A stretch of DNA of 64,000 bases from Lithodes maja (taxonomy: Eukaryota; Arthropoda; Malacostraca; Decapoda; Lithodidae). This document shows, one piece after another, positions 1 to 10,623 of the stretch. The DNA lies in assembly GCA_037953745.1 (NCBI GenBank), contig JBAKBP010012320.1, positions 1 through 64,000 on the forward strand, in the 5' to 3' direction. Position 1 is the first letter of the stretch. Every line of letters begins with the position of its first letter. The position numbers and the translations under genes are program-made. The notes beneath the pieces are model-generated. The model was not told the origin of the DNA, ran no database searches, and was given only the letters and a program-made list of their open reading frames with translations.

Positions 1-540
1 GTAGAGAATATAATTCTACATAGGTGTTCAAAGTTTCGCGATGATTGTGTGATTATTTTAAAGAAAATGAGGAAAACGCCGAGCGTCACGCTAAAAATCT
101 TTATTTTTGGGTAGCGCCCCTATTGCATCAAAAAAATTAGACTAAGCTACCAGTGCGAGAAGGCTATCATATCTTAATGTACTTACAGTCACTCTATAAA
201 CATTTTAGTACCATTCGTGTTTAGTCACCCCAGGTGGTACCGATATCTGGCCTGGCTCATGGACTATTTTTACTACCACAAATCTTTCTTAGACGCCCAT
301 ACAACCTTCCTAAGCTGCATAAATGTATCTAACCATTACTGAAATTAAATATTTCGCTAATTCATGGCCTAATAATCTTATATAACCATATATAGGCTAA
401 TCTTACATAACCTTGTGTTGATAGCTTAACTCCTGTACGATCGCGCTAATTTGCCATGTCTCAGCTGGCATTACGTTTGGCTTGCTCTGTGCTGTATTAA
501 TGTCTGTCAGATGTTGAAAATGGTGGGTAAGTGTAGGAAC
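1..540. other. AT-rich non-coding sequence
   Basis: I see no gene here. Short reading frames are not protein-like. A motif at about 304-330 (TTCCTAAGCTGCATAAA) resembles the core of TTAA family E described below, so this is probably old repeat debris. Confidence 0.5.
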
Positions 541-646
541 ATGTTTGTATATCTCACTCCATATGAAGAAATGAAGCTTAGATATTGTTGATACCAATTA
601 TTGATCAAAACATTCTTGGTGCCGAGACATCACTGATTAGCGCGAG
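541..646 (-). repeat. Dispersed repeat R1, copy 1
   Basis: The reverse complement of this stretch matches 16395-16512 over about 105 bp, including the shared string TTTTGATCAATAATTGGTAT. Neither copy is coding. Its flank leads into a TTAA family E relic. The parent element is not identified. Confidence 0.7.
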
Positions 647-851
647 TGTACCAGTGACGTCTTTCTCAATTAATTCTAGCCATATTTAGAAGATTTTGTG
701 CAGTTTAAGAAGGATCTGTGGTAGTAAGAAGGGTTAAATGCGATAGTTCAAAGCCTGTTAATTGCTAGCGGACCTTTTTAAACTGAATATAATCGTGTAA
801 TAGGGTCCATAATAATGTGAAAGGGCCGTCACCGGTACAGTACAGAAGGGG
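640..851 (+). mobile_element. Diverged TTAA mini-element, family E-like
   Basis: The left part carries TGTACCAGTGACGTCT and the right end carries its near complement (CGTCACCGGTACAG) just before TTAA at 852-855. The left TTAA is no longer recognisable. The inner motif CAGTTTAAGAAGGATCT is the family E core in reverse. It is non-coding, presumably a non-autonomous piggyBac-type relic. Confidence 0.5.
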
Positions 852-855
852 TTAA

Positions 856-940
856 TGATTAGTGCGCTGAATTTTGGTGTGAGTATCCTAGGTTCGAATC
901 CATGGAGTACCACATGTATTAATTAATGTGATTGCTTTCA
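856..940 (+). repeat. tRNA-like SINE fragment (family S2)
   Basis: Contains the B-box-like string TAGGTTCGAATCC followed by a GGAGTACCACATGTATT tail. The same tail recurs near 27962, 35581, 36509 and 37381. It lies between two TTAA sites (852-855 and 941-944). It does not fold as a convincing tRNA, so it is called a tRNA-derived repeat. Confidence 0.55.
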
Positions 941-944
941 TTAA

Positions 945-1115
945 CCCGTGCTGTACCGGTGACGTCTTTTAAATTTTATTGTGGCGACTACTAGTCATTT
1001 TTTCTCAGTTTAGGAAGGATCTCTAGCAATTATAAGGCTTCAAACTATCTCAGTCGACCCTTTTAACTATTATAGCTAGACCAAAATATAGCAGACGTCA
1101 CTGGTACAGAAAGTC
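945..1115 (+). mobile_element. TTAA mini-element, family E (171 bp)
   Basis: Flanked by TTAA at 941-944 and 1116-1119. The left end CCCGTGCTGTACCGGTGACG pairs with the reverse complement of the right end (GACTTTCTGTACCAGTGACG). The interior contains CAGTTTAGGAAGGATCT, the family E core. It has no coding capacity. TTAA duplication and ends of this type indicate mobilisation by a piggyBac transposase. Confidence 0.7.
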
Positions 1116-1141
1116 TTAATTAGGTAGCCTATATGTGTAAG

Positions 1142-1460
1142 TTAATTGGTGGGGTGATAATATGCTAAACATGAGGGAGAAGGGGGTCCAGAAAAGCGAG
1201 TATTGAAGGGACATGGGGGGGGGGGAAGAGAGAGAAAGAGGAGGAGGAAGGAAGGGGAGGAACGGAACATCGAAAGAATGCCCATATAAGGCAACGGGAA
1301 AGAGAAAGAGGAGGATTGGGGGAAGGTAAGGGGGGGGGGGGAGCGACTGAACAAAGAGAGAGTATCCTGTCGGGGAGGGGGTGGGGGATTATCGGGGGTC
1401 GCAGTTAAAAGGGAGGGGATGGTGGGGTGGGGTGATTTAAACAAGCGCGCGCTAAATCGA
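1142..1460. repeat. Purine-rich low-complexity tract
   Basis: On the plus strand this is almost continuous G/A with G-runs of up to about 12 (near 1216 and 1331) and GA-rich stretches. The reading frame on the minus strand is only a proline/serine translation of this tract. It could form quadruplex or triplex structures. Confidence 0.7.
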
Positions 1461-1721
1461 GTATCCTGTTGGACGGGGATTGGGGTGGGAGGTGGGGAGG
1501 AGCTCGACCAATGAGAGAGCGCCACGTCATCGCCCATCAGCCAATCAGGAGCTCACCAACCCATCTACCAGGACGGGCCAGAGGGGGTTCTTTTCTTTCT
1601 AGACTCCATAACGAGGTGACGGAAGTGTTTTCGTTCCCGATAAGGATATATTTTAGAATTTTAGAATTGAGGGACTTCTTATCTTTTTATTATCGGTATT
1701 CTGTATTTACGGTGTGCTTGC

Positions 1722-1725
1722 TTAA
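1722..1725. repeat. TTAA target duplication, left of piggyBac-1
   Basis: TTAA directly before CCCCTCCAACCCGG; its partner is at 5838-5841. Target duplication of exactly TTAA is diagnostic of the piggyBac superfamily. Confidence 0.85.
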
Positions 1726-1918
1726 CCCCTCCAACCCGGATGACCTCATATACGCCCATAACATACTCGGCCCGCGCAACCCGGATGGCCTCATGTACGC
1801 CCCTTGCTTTCGTGCTTGATTTTCGAAAGCCGCGCGCACATTTTGTGATGATGGGGCGGTAGGTGGCGCCACCCGGCGTCAACGACGCCACAACAACAGT
1901 ATCTAGCGCGACGCCATC

Positions 1919-4824
1919 ATGGACAGTACACCAAATAGTGATTCCGCCGTGTCCGACATCGGGCTTCCTACGACGCCCTTGATAGTGCGTCGTGCCTTAC
2001 CCCGACGCCATCGCCTAAATGTGTTATCTCCCGGAGGTATTGAGACGACTTTGAGACTTTATGAGAAAGCTGATGCCAAGCATAAGATTGATGAAGAAGT
2101 GAGTGACCACTCGAGTAATTATAAGTCGAGTGATTATGGCCATGAGAGTGATAAAGAACAATTCCTGGGATTTGCGAAAGAATTTGAGAGTGATGAGAGT
2201 GATGAAGGTGATGTACCAGTTGTTAGGAAGCTGGTTTACCTAAAGAAAGTGAACTTGCGAGAGTGAGTGAGTGGGAGAGTTCAAGGTCACTCACCAAATT
2301 TCGCATAAGTGACACGACTCCAAGCCCTTCCCCAGGTAAATCGCCTTTCAAGCTCCATTTCTACAAGTTAAAAATACTTGAAAAGGCGGCCGCGGCAGCT
2401 AGGGAACAAGCTAAAATACTTGGTGAGGATGAGGCTGTGAGTGAGGGTCAGCGTGGTGACCCTTCTCGACCGCCATTGTCTCCCTTATCTACCCACGCCA
2501 CCCAAGATGACCCGGATGCCCCGCATTCTTCCCCACCACCCCCACCATTGCCAAGGGTTGAGGACCCCCCACTTTCGTCCTATTTGCCTCCTAGGTCCCC
2601 CGACAGGAGACATACTCTTGCCGAAAAGGGGAAAGGTAGAAAATATACTAAGAAAACTAAGAAAAGTAAGAGAGTTTTGTTCGAGGCTCCCGCGGCGGCG
2701 TCCACCCCGGCCGGCCCCAGCCATACGTCCCCGCAACTTTCCCCACGGTCCTCCCCACCTCTCCCGCCTTCAACATGTCTTCCTGCAGAAGTATTTGAGC
2801 TCGCATCACCAATACCTGGGCCTAGTGAAAGTGAATCATTGCTTTCTGTGACTCGTCGCAGGCCAAGGAGCCCGGGACCTCGGGAGGACACAGCCTCACC
2901 TGTCACTCCTTCCCCACCTCGCCCACCCGCACGCCGCCCACGCATCACTGGTTCCCCGCCAGATTATGTGGGGGCCACTGATGATGAAGGGCACCGCTCT
3001 GAAGACTCTGGCCATGATTACATAGGTCCACCGTCAGGGCAAGATGACCACTCTGACGATGACGATGACTATATGGACATCGACGACCCTCGACCCACCC
3101 GCTTGGCCCGGCTTCGTGCTGCCCGTCTTTCTGCCCGCCGCCCTGGCCGCCGCCCTGACCGACGCCCTCGCCGCCGCCCTAGGGCGCGCGCCTCCCGAGT
3201 TGGCCGTGGGCGTGCTGGGCTACCAGTTGGAGCTCCTCGTCAGCGTAGACAAGACCCATTCTACGTTTTTCAGTGGCAAGACATAGTTGATGGGGATGTA
3301 TACAACCCTGATGTGCCAGCTTTTGATGAGGCACTGGAGGGTTCAGGCATTACCCCCAATTTTCCTGCAGGCCCCAATGCTCCACCACACGAACTATTTG
3401 AGGCATTCTTTGATGAGGAGGTGGTAGGCTATGTTGTCAAAGAGACAAACAAGCAGCACCAATTCCAGGTACACTTTTTGGGCAAGGTGACCAAGGGCCA
3501 TATGAGGAAGTGGACCCCAGTGACTCATAAAGAATTCATGGTGTTCCTGGCACTCACCATGCTAATGCCTCATGTCAGGAAGCATAGGTTGCCTGACTAT
3601 TGGATCACCAATGATCTGATTTCAACCCCTGCCTTCGGGAAATATATGGCTCGCGACCGGTACCTTGATATCCTCGCAGCGCTCCATCTTGTCACCAACA
3701 CCGACGTCCACCGCCCAGACAAGCTGTGGAAGATTAGGACGTTGTATGAGATGATGCGAGACCGCTTCACCTCCTACTTCAAGCCCTTCCGCAAGGTCGT
3801 CATTGACGAGTCTCTTGTGCTGTTCCGGGGAAAACTCAGCTTCCGGCAGTACATCCCCTCAAAAAGACATCGCTTTGGCATAAAATTCTTTGTGCTGTGC
3901 GACTGCCAAACTGGCTATGTCCTGGACTTCCTGGTCTACAGCGGGAAGGAAGGGGACGTGCTTGTGGACCCCCTCATTGGCTTTGGCGGAGCAGTGGTGC
4001 AAGCCATGATGGACCGCTACTTCCATAAGAATCACGTCCTCTACACGGACAACTATTACACGTCCCCCACTCTCTCACAGTACCTGCATGAGCGCAAGAC
4101 GGGGACTGTAGGCACAGTACGAGGGAAAAGGAAGGGCATGCCAACTTTCCCTGCAAAGACCAAAAAAGGTGATGTCTTCAGGAAGAAGTCGGGGCCCATT
4201 CTGGCTATCCACTGGCACGACCAGCGGAAGGTCAACCTCCTGACCACCATCCACAAGGGGGAAATGGTGGAGACTGGCAAGGTGGATCGCCGCACCCAGG
4301 CCAGGGTGACCAAGCCCGATACTGTCCTGGACTACAACGTCAACATGAGGCTGGTGGACAAGTCCGACATGCAGATAGGCTTCATTGACTGCCTGCGTAC
4401 CTCGTGCAGATGGTACAAAAAGTTCTTTCTGCATATGGTGGACATGTCAATTCTGAATGCCTATAATATATACAGGCTTCGGAATGAGAACCCACCCCTG
4501 AAGTTCAATAGCCTGCGGAGGTTCCAAAAGCAGGTGTTGACGGGGCTCCTGGAGAAGTATGCTACGCCACAGAGGGCAGTGGCACATCCTGGGCCCGCCG
4601 TTATCGACCGCTTGCAGTCTGCTCCATACCTGCTTAGGCACCAGCTTGGTTTCTTTCCTCAGAATGCAGCAGGAAGAACAAATCAGAAGCGGTGCCATGT
4701 CTGCTACCACAGCAGGGTGAGGCCGCACCCAGGTAAAAAGTCAACCACGGAGTGTGTGGAGTGCAAGGTGGCACTCTGTGCTGTAGGGTGCTTCGCTGCT
4801 TACCACACCAAGCAGGAGTTCTAA
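1919..4824 (+). pseudogene. piggyBac-1 transposase, one frameshift
   Basis: DDD-type cut-and-paste transposase. The start at 1919 is supported by the matching N-terminus of piggyBac-2 (MDTSPKSD at 44740). The first frame ends at 2266. The second frame (2263-4824, 853 codons) has no ATG at its 5' edge and overlaps the first by four bases, so one indel between 2227 and 2266 splits the gene. In the second frame, a Pro/Ser-rich region is followed by an acidic patch, then an Arg-rich basic stretch suited to nuclear targeting. The DDE_Tnp_1_7-type core starts near residue 370. Catalytic Asp are D515 (VIDES), D596 (YTDNYYTS) and the D699/D702 pair (VDKSD), matching the D268/D346/D447/D450 pattern known for piggyBac. 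A C-terminal Cys-rich finger (about 811-849) is intact. Activity would require repair of the frameshift, a sequencing error, or frameshifting. Confidence 0.9.
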
Positions 4825-5093
4825 TAATCATACTGAAATTGCCAAATAAAATGACAATATGTACACTATAATTATATATAGGCAAAAAGTGGAAGAAAAC
4901 CAATGTATTATAATAAAAAAGTCAAGTATTATGAGAAAATTGATACAAATACAATTCCACCATAATAATATGTGAAAGTGACACATATGTATATACCAAG
5001 TGACATTCATATGATTAGAACCTATTGAAATATATAAATCAGTGAAAAAAGACACAATAAATTGTATATAAAACGTTTACAAATCATATAACT

Positions 5094-5430
5094 AAGTGAA
5101 AGTGACACAAGACCTAAGATTTGATGGCCAAAGTATAATAAACACCTGTGATAACGAATAATCAGTGCCTAATACAACAATAACCTACCTCAATTACTAA
5201 TAAAATGTACGGTATCGAGTGAAAATGAGCATTATCAGTGACAGTGACACTCTCTAAAGCATATTTGTCAAAGTGAAAGTGACACAAGACCTAATATTTG
5301 ATGGCCAAAGTATAATAAACACCTGTGATAACGAATAATCAGTGCCTAATACAACAATAACATACCTCAATTACTAATAAAATGTACGGTATCGAGTGAA
5401 AATTACTAATATCAGTGAAATTGATACCCT
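5094..5430 (+). repeat. Subterminal 177-bp tandem repeats of piggyBac-1 (two copies)
   Basis: Units begin AAGTGAAAGTGACACAAGAC at 5094 and 5271, both including GATGGCCAAAGTATAATAAA. piggyBac-2 has three copies of the same unit (47836, 48011, 48188). The repeats lie between the stop codon and the right terminus, so they may be transposase-binding or 3'-UTR sequence. Confidence 0.85.
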
Positions 5431-5837
5431 AATAAACATATTTTATATAATTGGCCTCAAAATAACTAGAAAATATCAAATAAACATCACATTCTCAATA
5501 TCAAACACTAAAATCGTCTAAGGGAGATAAATACTTTGGCGCGGCGAGCGGCTAGGTGCGTCGTAGCCAGGGCGGGCCGACGCTTTCGGACGCGTGAGGA
5601 AATTCCCGCATAAAAAAGCACTCGTCTTCCCGCGCTCACCATTATGCAACCAGAGGGGCTAGAGACCTCTACTCAACGCCATTCGACAGAGGAAGGTTTG
5701 TGGAACATTATTTTTTTTTATTCACAACATTACATGCAATATTCATTCATTTACAGAGTAGTTAACATAGGCAAAAAATCCTCAAAACCCCCGGTACAGC
5801 AGTACAGTCGTAAGCTATAGCCCCCGGGGCTGGAGGG

Positions 5838-5841
5838 TTAA
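5838..5841. repeat. TTAA target duplication, right of piggyBac-1
   Basis: Directly follows GGCTGGAGGG, the inverted terminal sequence of the element. Confidence 0.85.
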
Positions 5842-6149
5842 TCCAGGATCATAATAGCCCGTGAAGTCTTCTCGTATGTGTCCGCGATTTTGATGAGTTT
5901 AGGCTATTTAATTATTTTATACTCGAGGGACATCAGTTTCACCTGTTGTGCCTGTACCATCCCAGCACCTGTCCTTCATCAACGTGCTCAATTAACCAGG
6001 TAAGTCGATCTATATTCACTGGTTGTCATTTAACATAGATTTAGGCTATCATACAGTTTGTGAATTAACATAAACAAAGGCCAGACGATAAGAGGCTTCA
6101 ACTTAGGGGCCTAGCCGCCTAGGCTAATAATGAAACTCGCTTTACTGTC
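5842..6149 (+). other. Non-coding spacer with an exon-like island and strong splice-donor match
   Basis: A C-rich island at about 5930-5999 ends ACCAG|GTAAGTCG, an excellent 5' splice-site match. It has no long reading frame. The word ATTTAATTATTTTATACTCG near 5905 recurs near 6805. It may be a non-coding RNA exon; there is no direct evidence. Confidence 0.3.
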
Positions 6150-6153
6150 TTAA

Positions 6154-6484
6154 CTGGGAGCTGCGGGGAGACTCTTAAGAGTTAGTAAAATAAAAAATCA
6201 ACTTTTGACATCGAATTTTTTTTTATTTTTTTATTTTTATTTTTTTTTATTTTATTTTTTTTTTTGGCCCCTGGGCCATGCAAAATCTCAGTCCTCTACC
6301 AAACGCTGTTTTCACTCGTTTTATTGTTGTTTCAGGTTAATACCTTTATAATCAACCCATAATAGGCGCATATGGATAATTATTAATGCTATTAATGGTA
6401 CAATGAATATTTTAGTGACGGAAACACCTCAAATACGTCAGCACAGGGGGACGTTTTCAATTACCCCCATGCGCACTTGTTAGG
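6154..6484 (+). mobile_element. TTAA mini-element A1, internally deleted (331 bp)
   Basis: Between TTAA at 6150-6153 and 6485-6488. The left end is CTGGGAGCTGCGGGGAGACT and the right end is the complement of CCTAACAAGTGCGCATGGGG. Compared with the full family (about 614-630 bp) it lacks the middle third, from the pyrimidine tract through the GA microsatellite. Non-coding. Confidence 0.8.
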
Positions 6485-6488
6485 TTAA

Positions 6489-6885
6489 GAAAACAAAAAT
6501 GGAATGTGCCTGGGTAAATATATAGAAATATACCAATATCCACTATGACACTTGACACTCTGAATTCCTATTTTATATTAACTTGCAATGTTTAACTATT
6601 TTGATTTAATAATCCAAAATAATATCAGATTTTTAACATGTGTCTGCGAAAATGTGGGGTTAAAGTAATATAGTAAAATAATGAATAGGAATGTGTGAAA
6701 TGCCAAAAATGCCACTTTTCCGAAATCCGAGCCAAGTTTTGTCGAAACTTGGCTCGGATTTTCAATTATTTCAGAGACTCCAAAGAGCATTTTCTAAATA
6801 GTTATTTAATTATTTTATACTCGGGAAATTTTAATCTTTAAAGGGGCCTCTATTTCTGATTATTCTTTACTTACGGTGTGCTGGC
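6489..6885. other. AT-rich spacer with a perfect 17-bp hairpin
   Basis: No gene. Arms at 6723-6739 and 6745-6761 (AAATCCGAGCCAAGTTT and its exact complement) surround a 5-nt loop. The flank just before element A2 (TTTACTTACGGTGTGCTGGC) resembles the flank before piggyBac-1 near 1702. Confidence 0.6.
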
Positions 6886-6889
6886 TTAA

Positions 6890-7519
6890 CCTGAAGTGCG
6901 CATGGGGGTAATTGGAAACGTCCCCCTGTGCTGACGTATTTGAGGTGTTTCCGTCACTAAAATATTCATTGTGCCATTAATAGCATTAATACTTATCCAT
7001 ATGCGCTTATTATGGGTTGATTATAAAGGTATTAACCTGAAACAACAATAAAACGAGTGAAAACAGCGTTTGGATGGTCAAAATCGGAGATATAGCCCGC
7101 GAGTTGTATAATGTATGGGTGAGGCAACCTGCTTTCCCGCCAATTTCCCCCAAGGCCACTGAGACACAGTCGATCGATACTCTCTCTCTCTCTCTTGCAC
7201 TCGCTTGCCATCAGTGATGACAACACCCTGCTTGCAACTCGCTAATGTTAGCACGAAAATATACCTCAGAATAAGGGAATAACAGGGAAAATAGGTGATA
7301 ACTGAAGGAGAGGAGGAAAGTGGGGAAGGAGGGGAGGTAGAGGACTGAGATTTTGCATGGCCCAGGGGCCAAAAAAAAATAAAAAAATAAAAAAATAAAA
7401 ATAAAAATATTTTTTTTTTTTTTTTTTTCGATGTCAAAAGTTGATTTTTTTTTTCACTCACTCATAAGAGTCTCCCCGCAGTCCGCCGGGGGAACTCGAG
7501 TCTCCCCGCAGTTCCCGGG
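6890..7519 (-). mobile_element. TTAA mini-element A2, full length (630 bp)
   Basis: TTAA at 6886-6889 and 7520-7523. In minus orientation it runs from CCCGGGAACTGCGGGGAGAC to the GTGCGCATGGGGG end. The interior holds a poly-T tract, a TCTCC-rich pyrimidine stretch and a (CT)n/(GA)n microsatellite. Reading frames across it come from the microsatellite and repeat in every copy. Non-autonomous. Confidence 0.85.
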
Positions 7520-7523
7520 TTAA

Positions 7524-8026
7524 TAATCCTAAATAATAATAGCCTCTGAAGGCCTATTTTAACTTATGTGCGCGTTCTTTACATGGATAATTTATAGGCC
7601 TAGGCTACTCTTTATTTTTATTTTTTCGGAAAACCCTATTCCTGACTGATTCGATTTGCGGAGCTCCAGAGCCATCAATATTTACGTGTTTTGTTCTACT
7701 AAGTTAATATAACTTATTTCAATGTTGGATATGCTTAGACTATTATATAATTATGTAAAACTTTCAAAATAAACAAACTAGAAGAACTTACCGTATCAAA
7801 ATCGCTAGGCCTATGTGAAAAAAATACTGGTAAAAATTTAAGACTCCGGACAGCCTTTTTACTAGGCTAATTAATTTTAGTTTTTTGTTTGTTTATTTTT
7901 CTTTGATGTAGGCTACAGTGTTGTTTAATACAGAGGACCGGTAGCATTCAAGGATACTACAGCAGGACTCTCCTTCTTACCTCTGACCAGGTATAGGCTA
8001 ACCTAGTGTTCACTAGCCTATACCCC
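7524..8026. other. AT-rich spacer, no gene seen
   Basis: Contains one copy of the dispersed motif resembling GTAAAACTTTCAAAATAAAC (near 7756) followed by ATCAAAATCGCTA. An island at 7925-7992 ends GACCAG|GTATAG, another possible splice donor. Confidence 0.4.
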
Positions 8027-8125
8027 TTTGAAAGGACATTAGCCTAACCTAACAACCTTACCTAACCTATCCTAGTATTATGGGTGGGGGTTGCCGCCCC
8101 CACACCCCCGCTATTTGACATCTTT
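8027..8125 (-). repeat. Dispersed repeat R2, copy 1
   Basis: Inverse match to 16925-17022: both contain a CCTAACCTAACAACCTTACC block and a hairpin-prone GGGGGTTGCCGCCCCCACAC block. Non-coding. Confidence 0.75.
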
Positions 8126-8338
8126 GACAGAGTTTTGGTGTAGCCTATTTTTCTGTGAAATCGGGTTTTTTCAAGTGTCGATAACTAAATTCCTCCATGC
8201 GGACTATAGGCCTAATGAGAAAAATATGGCAAGTCTATTGGTCCCTATTTTCCCTAATAGCCTAAATTGTTTCTAATAAGGTGGATGTAGCTGTCCTTGA
8301 AGATTATCCTTAACCTAACCGTTACCGAAAAAGAACAG

Positions 8339-8412
8339 ACGGTCTAAACCCAGCTCACGTTCCCTGTTTATGGGTACGCTACGGTCTAAACCCAGCTCAC
8401 GTTCCCTGTTTA
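8339..8412 (+). repeat. 42-bp tandem duplication
   Basis: Two units beginning ACGGTCTAAACCCAGCTCAC at 8339 and 8381, the second shorter and diverging after TTTAT. Non-coding. Confidence 0.85.
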
Positions 8413-8447
8413 TCGGTGAACGTAACAGTTTCTCGTATTTCACTTAA

Positions 8448-8738
8448 CCTCTGAAGTGCGCATGGGGGTAATTAGACACCTCTGCCTGTGCGCATGTATT
8501 TGAGCCATTTCCATCACTAAAATATTTTCATTTTACCATAAATAGCATTAATACTTATCCATATGTGCCTATTATAGGTTGATTATAAAGGTATTAACCT
8601 GTTACAACAATAAAACAAGTGAAAACAGCGTTTGGATGGTCAAAATCGGCGATACAGGGCGGGAGTTACATAATGTATGGGTGAGGCAACCTCCTTTCCC
8701 GCCAATTTCCCCCAAGGCTGGAGAGACACTGTCGATAG

Positions 8739-8777
<39 letters not shown>

Positions 8778-8968
8778 CACTCGCTTGCTAACAGTGATGA
8801 CAATGCCCTGCTTGCAACTCGCTAATGTTAGCACGAAAATATACCTCAGAATAAGGGAATAACAGGGAAAATAGGTGATAGCTGAAGGAGGGGAGGAAAG
8901 TGGGGAAGGAGGCGAGGTAGTGATATTTTGCATGGCCCAGGGGCAAATTTTTTTTCTTTTTCGTATGT
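8448..8968 (-). mobile_element. TTAA mini-element A3, interrupted by the B pair
   Basis: Begins after TTAA 8444-8447 with CCTCTGAAGTGCGCATGGGG and runs to the poly-T tract. It is cut there by element B1 at TTAA 8969-8972. About 20 bp after 10571 resemble its continuation (GTTTATTTTTTTTTCTGACTC), suggesting the B elements landed inside A3. It has an expanded (CT)n run at 8741-8775. Confidence 0.7.
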
Positions 8969-8972
8969 TTAA

Positions 8973-9449
8973 CCCTCTCACCACGGAAGGGCTCTTGAAC
9001 GCCCATAAAAAAGCATATAACAGGTACCCGGAAGGCCTCTTGAACGCCCAGTGGTTGAAAGCCTGTGAGCTTCGTGTGCGAGGCGTCGGTCCGACGCATG
9101 TAAACAACAGCCGGCTGGACCGACGCCCCGCATCTCCGGCCACAAGAAGGAGAGCGTCGCTTGTTCGTGTGTGCCTGTATGTTGTTAAGTATCGAAAAGT
9201 GGTGTAAAGTGGCTGTTTTGGCCATAAAGTTATCTCCAATGAAATCATCATCACAGCTCAACCAGTTGACTTAGAGAGCTCTACTTAATGCCATTCTACA
9301 GGTAAATAACACAGCTACGCTTGGGGATGCGCGGGAATGCGGGAAGCAGTCTGATTAACGAATATACGGTAGCCTAGCCTAGACGTTTTTCGGCCAAAAC
9401 ACCCGGGTTTCGAGGAATATATATATAATACATAGCCGGGGCTGGAGGG
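8973..9449 (+). mobile_element. TTAA mini-element B1 (477 bp)
   Basis: TTAA at 8969-8972 and 9450-9453. The ends CCCTCTCACCACGG and CCCTCCAGCCCCGG (reverse complement) are close to the piggyBac-1 ends. As in piggyBac-1, a subterminal motif (GGAAGG-CTCTTGAACGCCCA) is duplicated. The interior has an inverted pair GGCGTCGGTCC/GGACCGACGCC. The right portion (GAGAGCTCTACTTAATGCCA) resembles the piggyBac-1 and -2 right flanks, so it is probably a deletion derivative of a related autonomous element. 9295-9298 is the empty TTAA site that is filled in B2. Confidence 0.85.
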
Positions 9450-9455
9450 TTAAAA

Positions 9456-10567
9456 CCCTCTGTTCCCGGAAGGACTCTTGAACGCCCATAAAAAAAGCAT
9501 ACACGAGCTGCCCGAAAGGGCTCTTAAACACCCATGAGCTCAAAGCCTGTGAGCTTGGTGTGCGAGGCGTCGGTCCGACGCATGTAAACAACAGCCGGCT
9601 GGACCGACGCCCCGCATCTCCGGCCACAAGAAGGAGAGCGTCGCTTGTTCGTGTGTGCCTGTATGTTGTTGTTAAGTATCGAAAAGTAGTGTAAAGTGGC
9701 TGTTTTTGCCATAAAGTTATCTCCAATGAAATAATCATCACAACTCAACCAGTTGACTTAGAGAGCTCTACTTAACCCGGAAGCTGCGGGGAGACTCTTA
9801 AGAGTTCCCCCGGCGGACTGCGGGAAGACTCTTGTGAGTAAGTAAAATAAAAAATCAACTTTTGACATCGAATTTTTTTTTTTTTTTTTATTTTTATTTT
9901 TTTTTTTTATTTTTTTTTTTTGGCCCCTGGGCCATGCAAAATCTCAGTCCTCTACCTCCCCTCCTTCCCCACTTTCCTCCTATCCTTCAGTTATCACCTA
10001 TTTTCCCTATTATTCCCTTATTCTGAGGTATATTTTCGTGCTAACATTAGCGAGTTGCAAGCAGGGTGTTGTCATCACTGATGGCAATCGAGTGCAAGAG
10101 AGAGAGAGAGAATATCGATCGACTGTGTCTCAGTGGCCTTGGGGGAAATTGGCGGGAAGGTAGCTTGCCTCACCCATACATTATACAACTCGCGGGCTAT
10201 ATCTCCGATTTTGACCATCCAAACGCTGTTTTCACTCGTTTTATTGTTGTTTCAGGTTAATACCTTTATAATCAACCCATAATAGGCGCATATGGATAAT
10301 TATTAATGCTATTAATGGTACAATGAATATTTTAGTGACGGAAACACCTCAAATACGTCAGCACAGGGGGACGTTTTCAATTACCCCCATGCGCACTTCA
10401 GAGGTTAACGCCATTCTACAGGTAAATAACACAGCTACGCTTGGATGCGTGGGAATGCGGGAAGCAGTCAGAATAACAAATATACGGTAGCCTAGCCTAG
10501 ATGTTTTTCGGCCAAAACACCCGGGTTTCGGGGAATATTTATGTAATGCGTAGCCGGGGCTGGAGGG
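9456..10567 (+). mobile_element. TTAA mini-element B2, interrupted by A4
   Basis: Second B copy. It starts CCCTCTGTTCCCGGAAGG right after B1 and ends TGGAGGG before TTAA 10568-10571. Removing A4 and one TTAA leaves about 481 bp, close to the 477 bp of B1. Its own left TTAA is degenerate (AAAA) or shared with B1. Confidence 0.82.
9776..10404 (+). mobile_element. TTAA mini-element A4 (629 bp) inside B2
   Basis: TTAA at 9772-9775 and 10405-10408. Left end CCCGGAAGCTGCGGGGAGAC; right end ATGCGCACTTCAGAGG. B1 at 9295-9298 shows the same site unoccupied, which proves insertion with TTAA duplication. Confidence 0.9.
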
Positions 10568-10623
10568 TTAAAGTTTATTTTTTTTTCTGACTCTTAACCC
10601 GGGAACTGCAGGGAGACTCTTAA

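Larger units (their letters stand above)
1726..5837 (+). mobile_element. piggyBac-1, near-complete piggyBac transposon (4112 bp)
   Basis: The ends are CCCCTCCAACCCGG on the left and CCCTCCAGCCCCGG (reverse complement) on the right, between TTAA copies. Just inside the left end is a duplicated motif (ACCCGGATG-CCTCAT-TACGCCC near 1735-1765 and again near 1780-1803), a subterminal repeat likely to bind transposase. The transposase gene fills 1919-4824. A 3' region of about 1 kb holds two 177-bp tandem repeats. A second, diverged member sits at 44557-48724. The only visible lesion in the coding region is one frameshift near 2230-2264. Confidence 0.92.

Noticed and set aside
1142..1537. 131-codon proline/serine-rich minus-strand frame
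   Set aside because: Pure translation of the purine-rich tract; upstream of piggyBac-1 with no supporting signals.
2251..2266. Programmed frameshift in the piggyBac-1 transposase
   Set aside because: piggyBac-2 is continuous at this position and broken elsewhere; there is no obvious slippery site, so a simple indel is more likely.
8060..8100. Telomere-like CCTAACCTAAC sequence
   Set aside because: Only a few irregular units within dispersed repeat R2; not a telomeric array.
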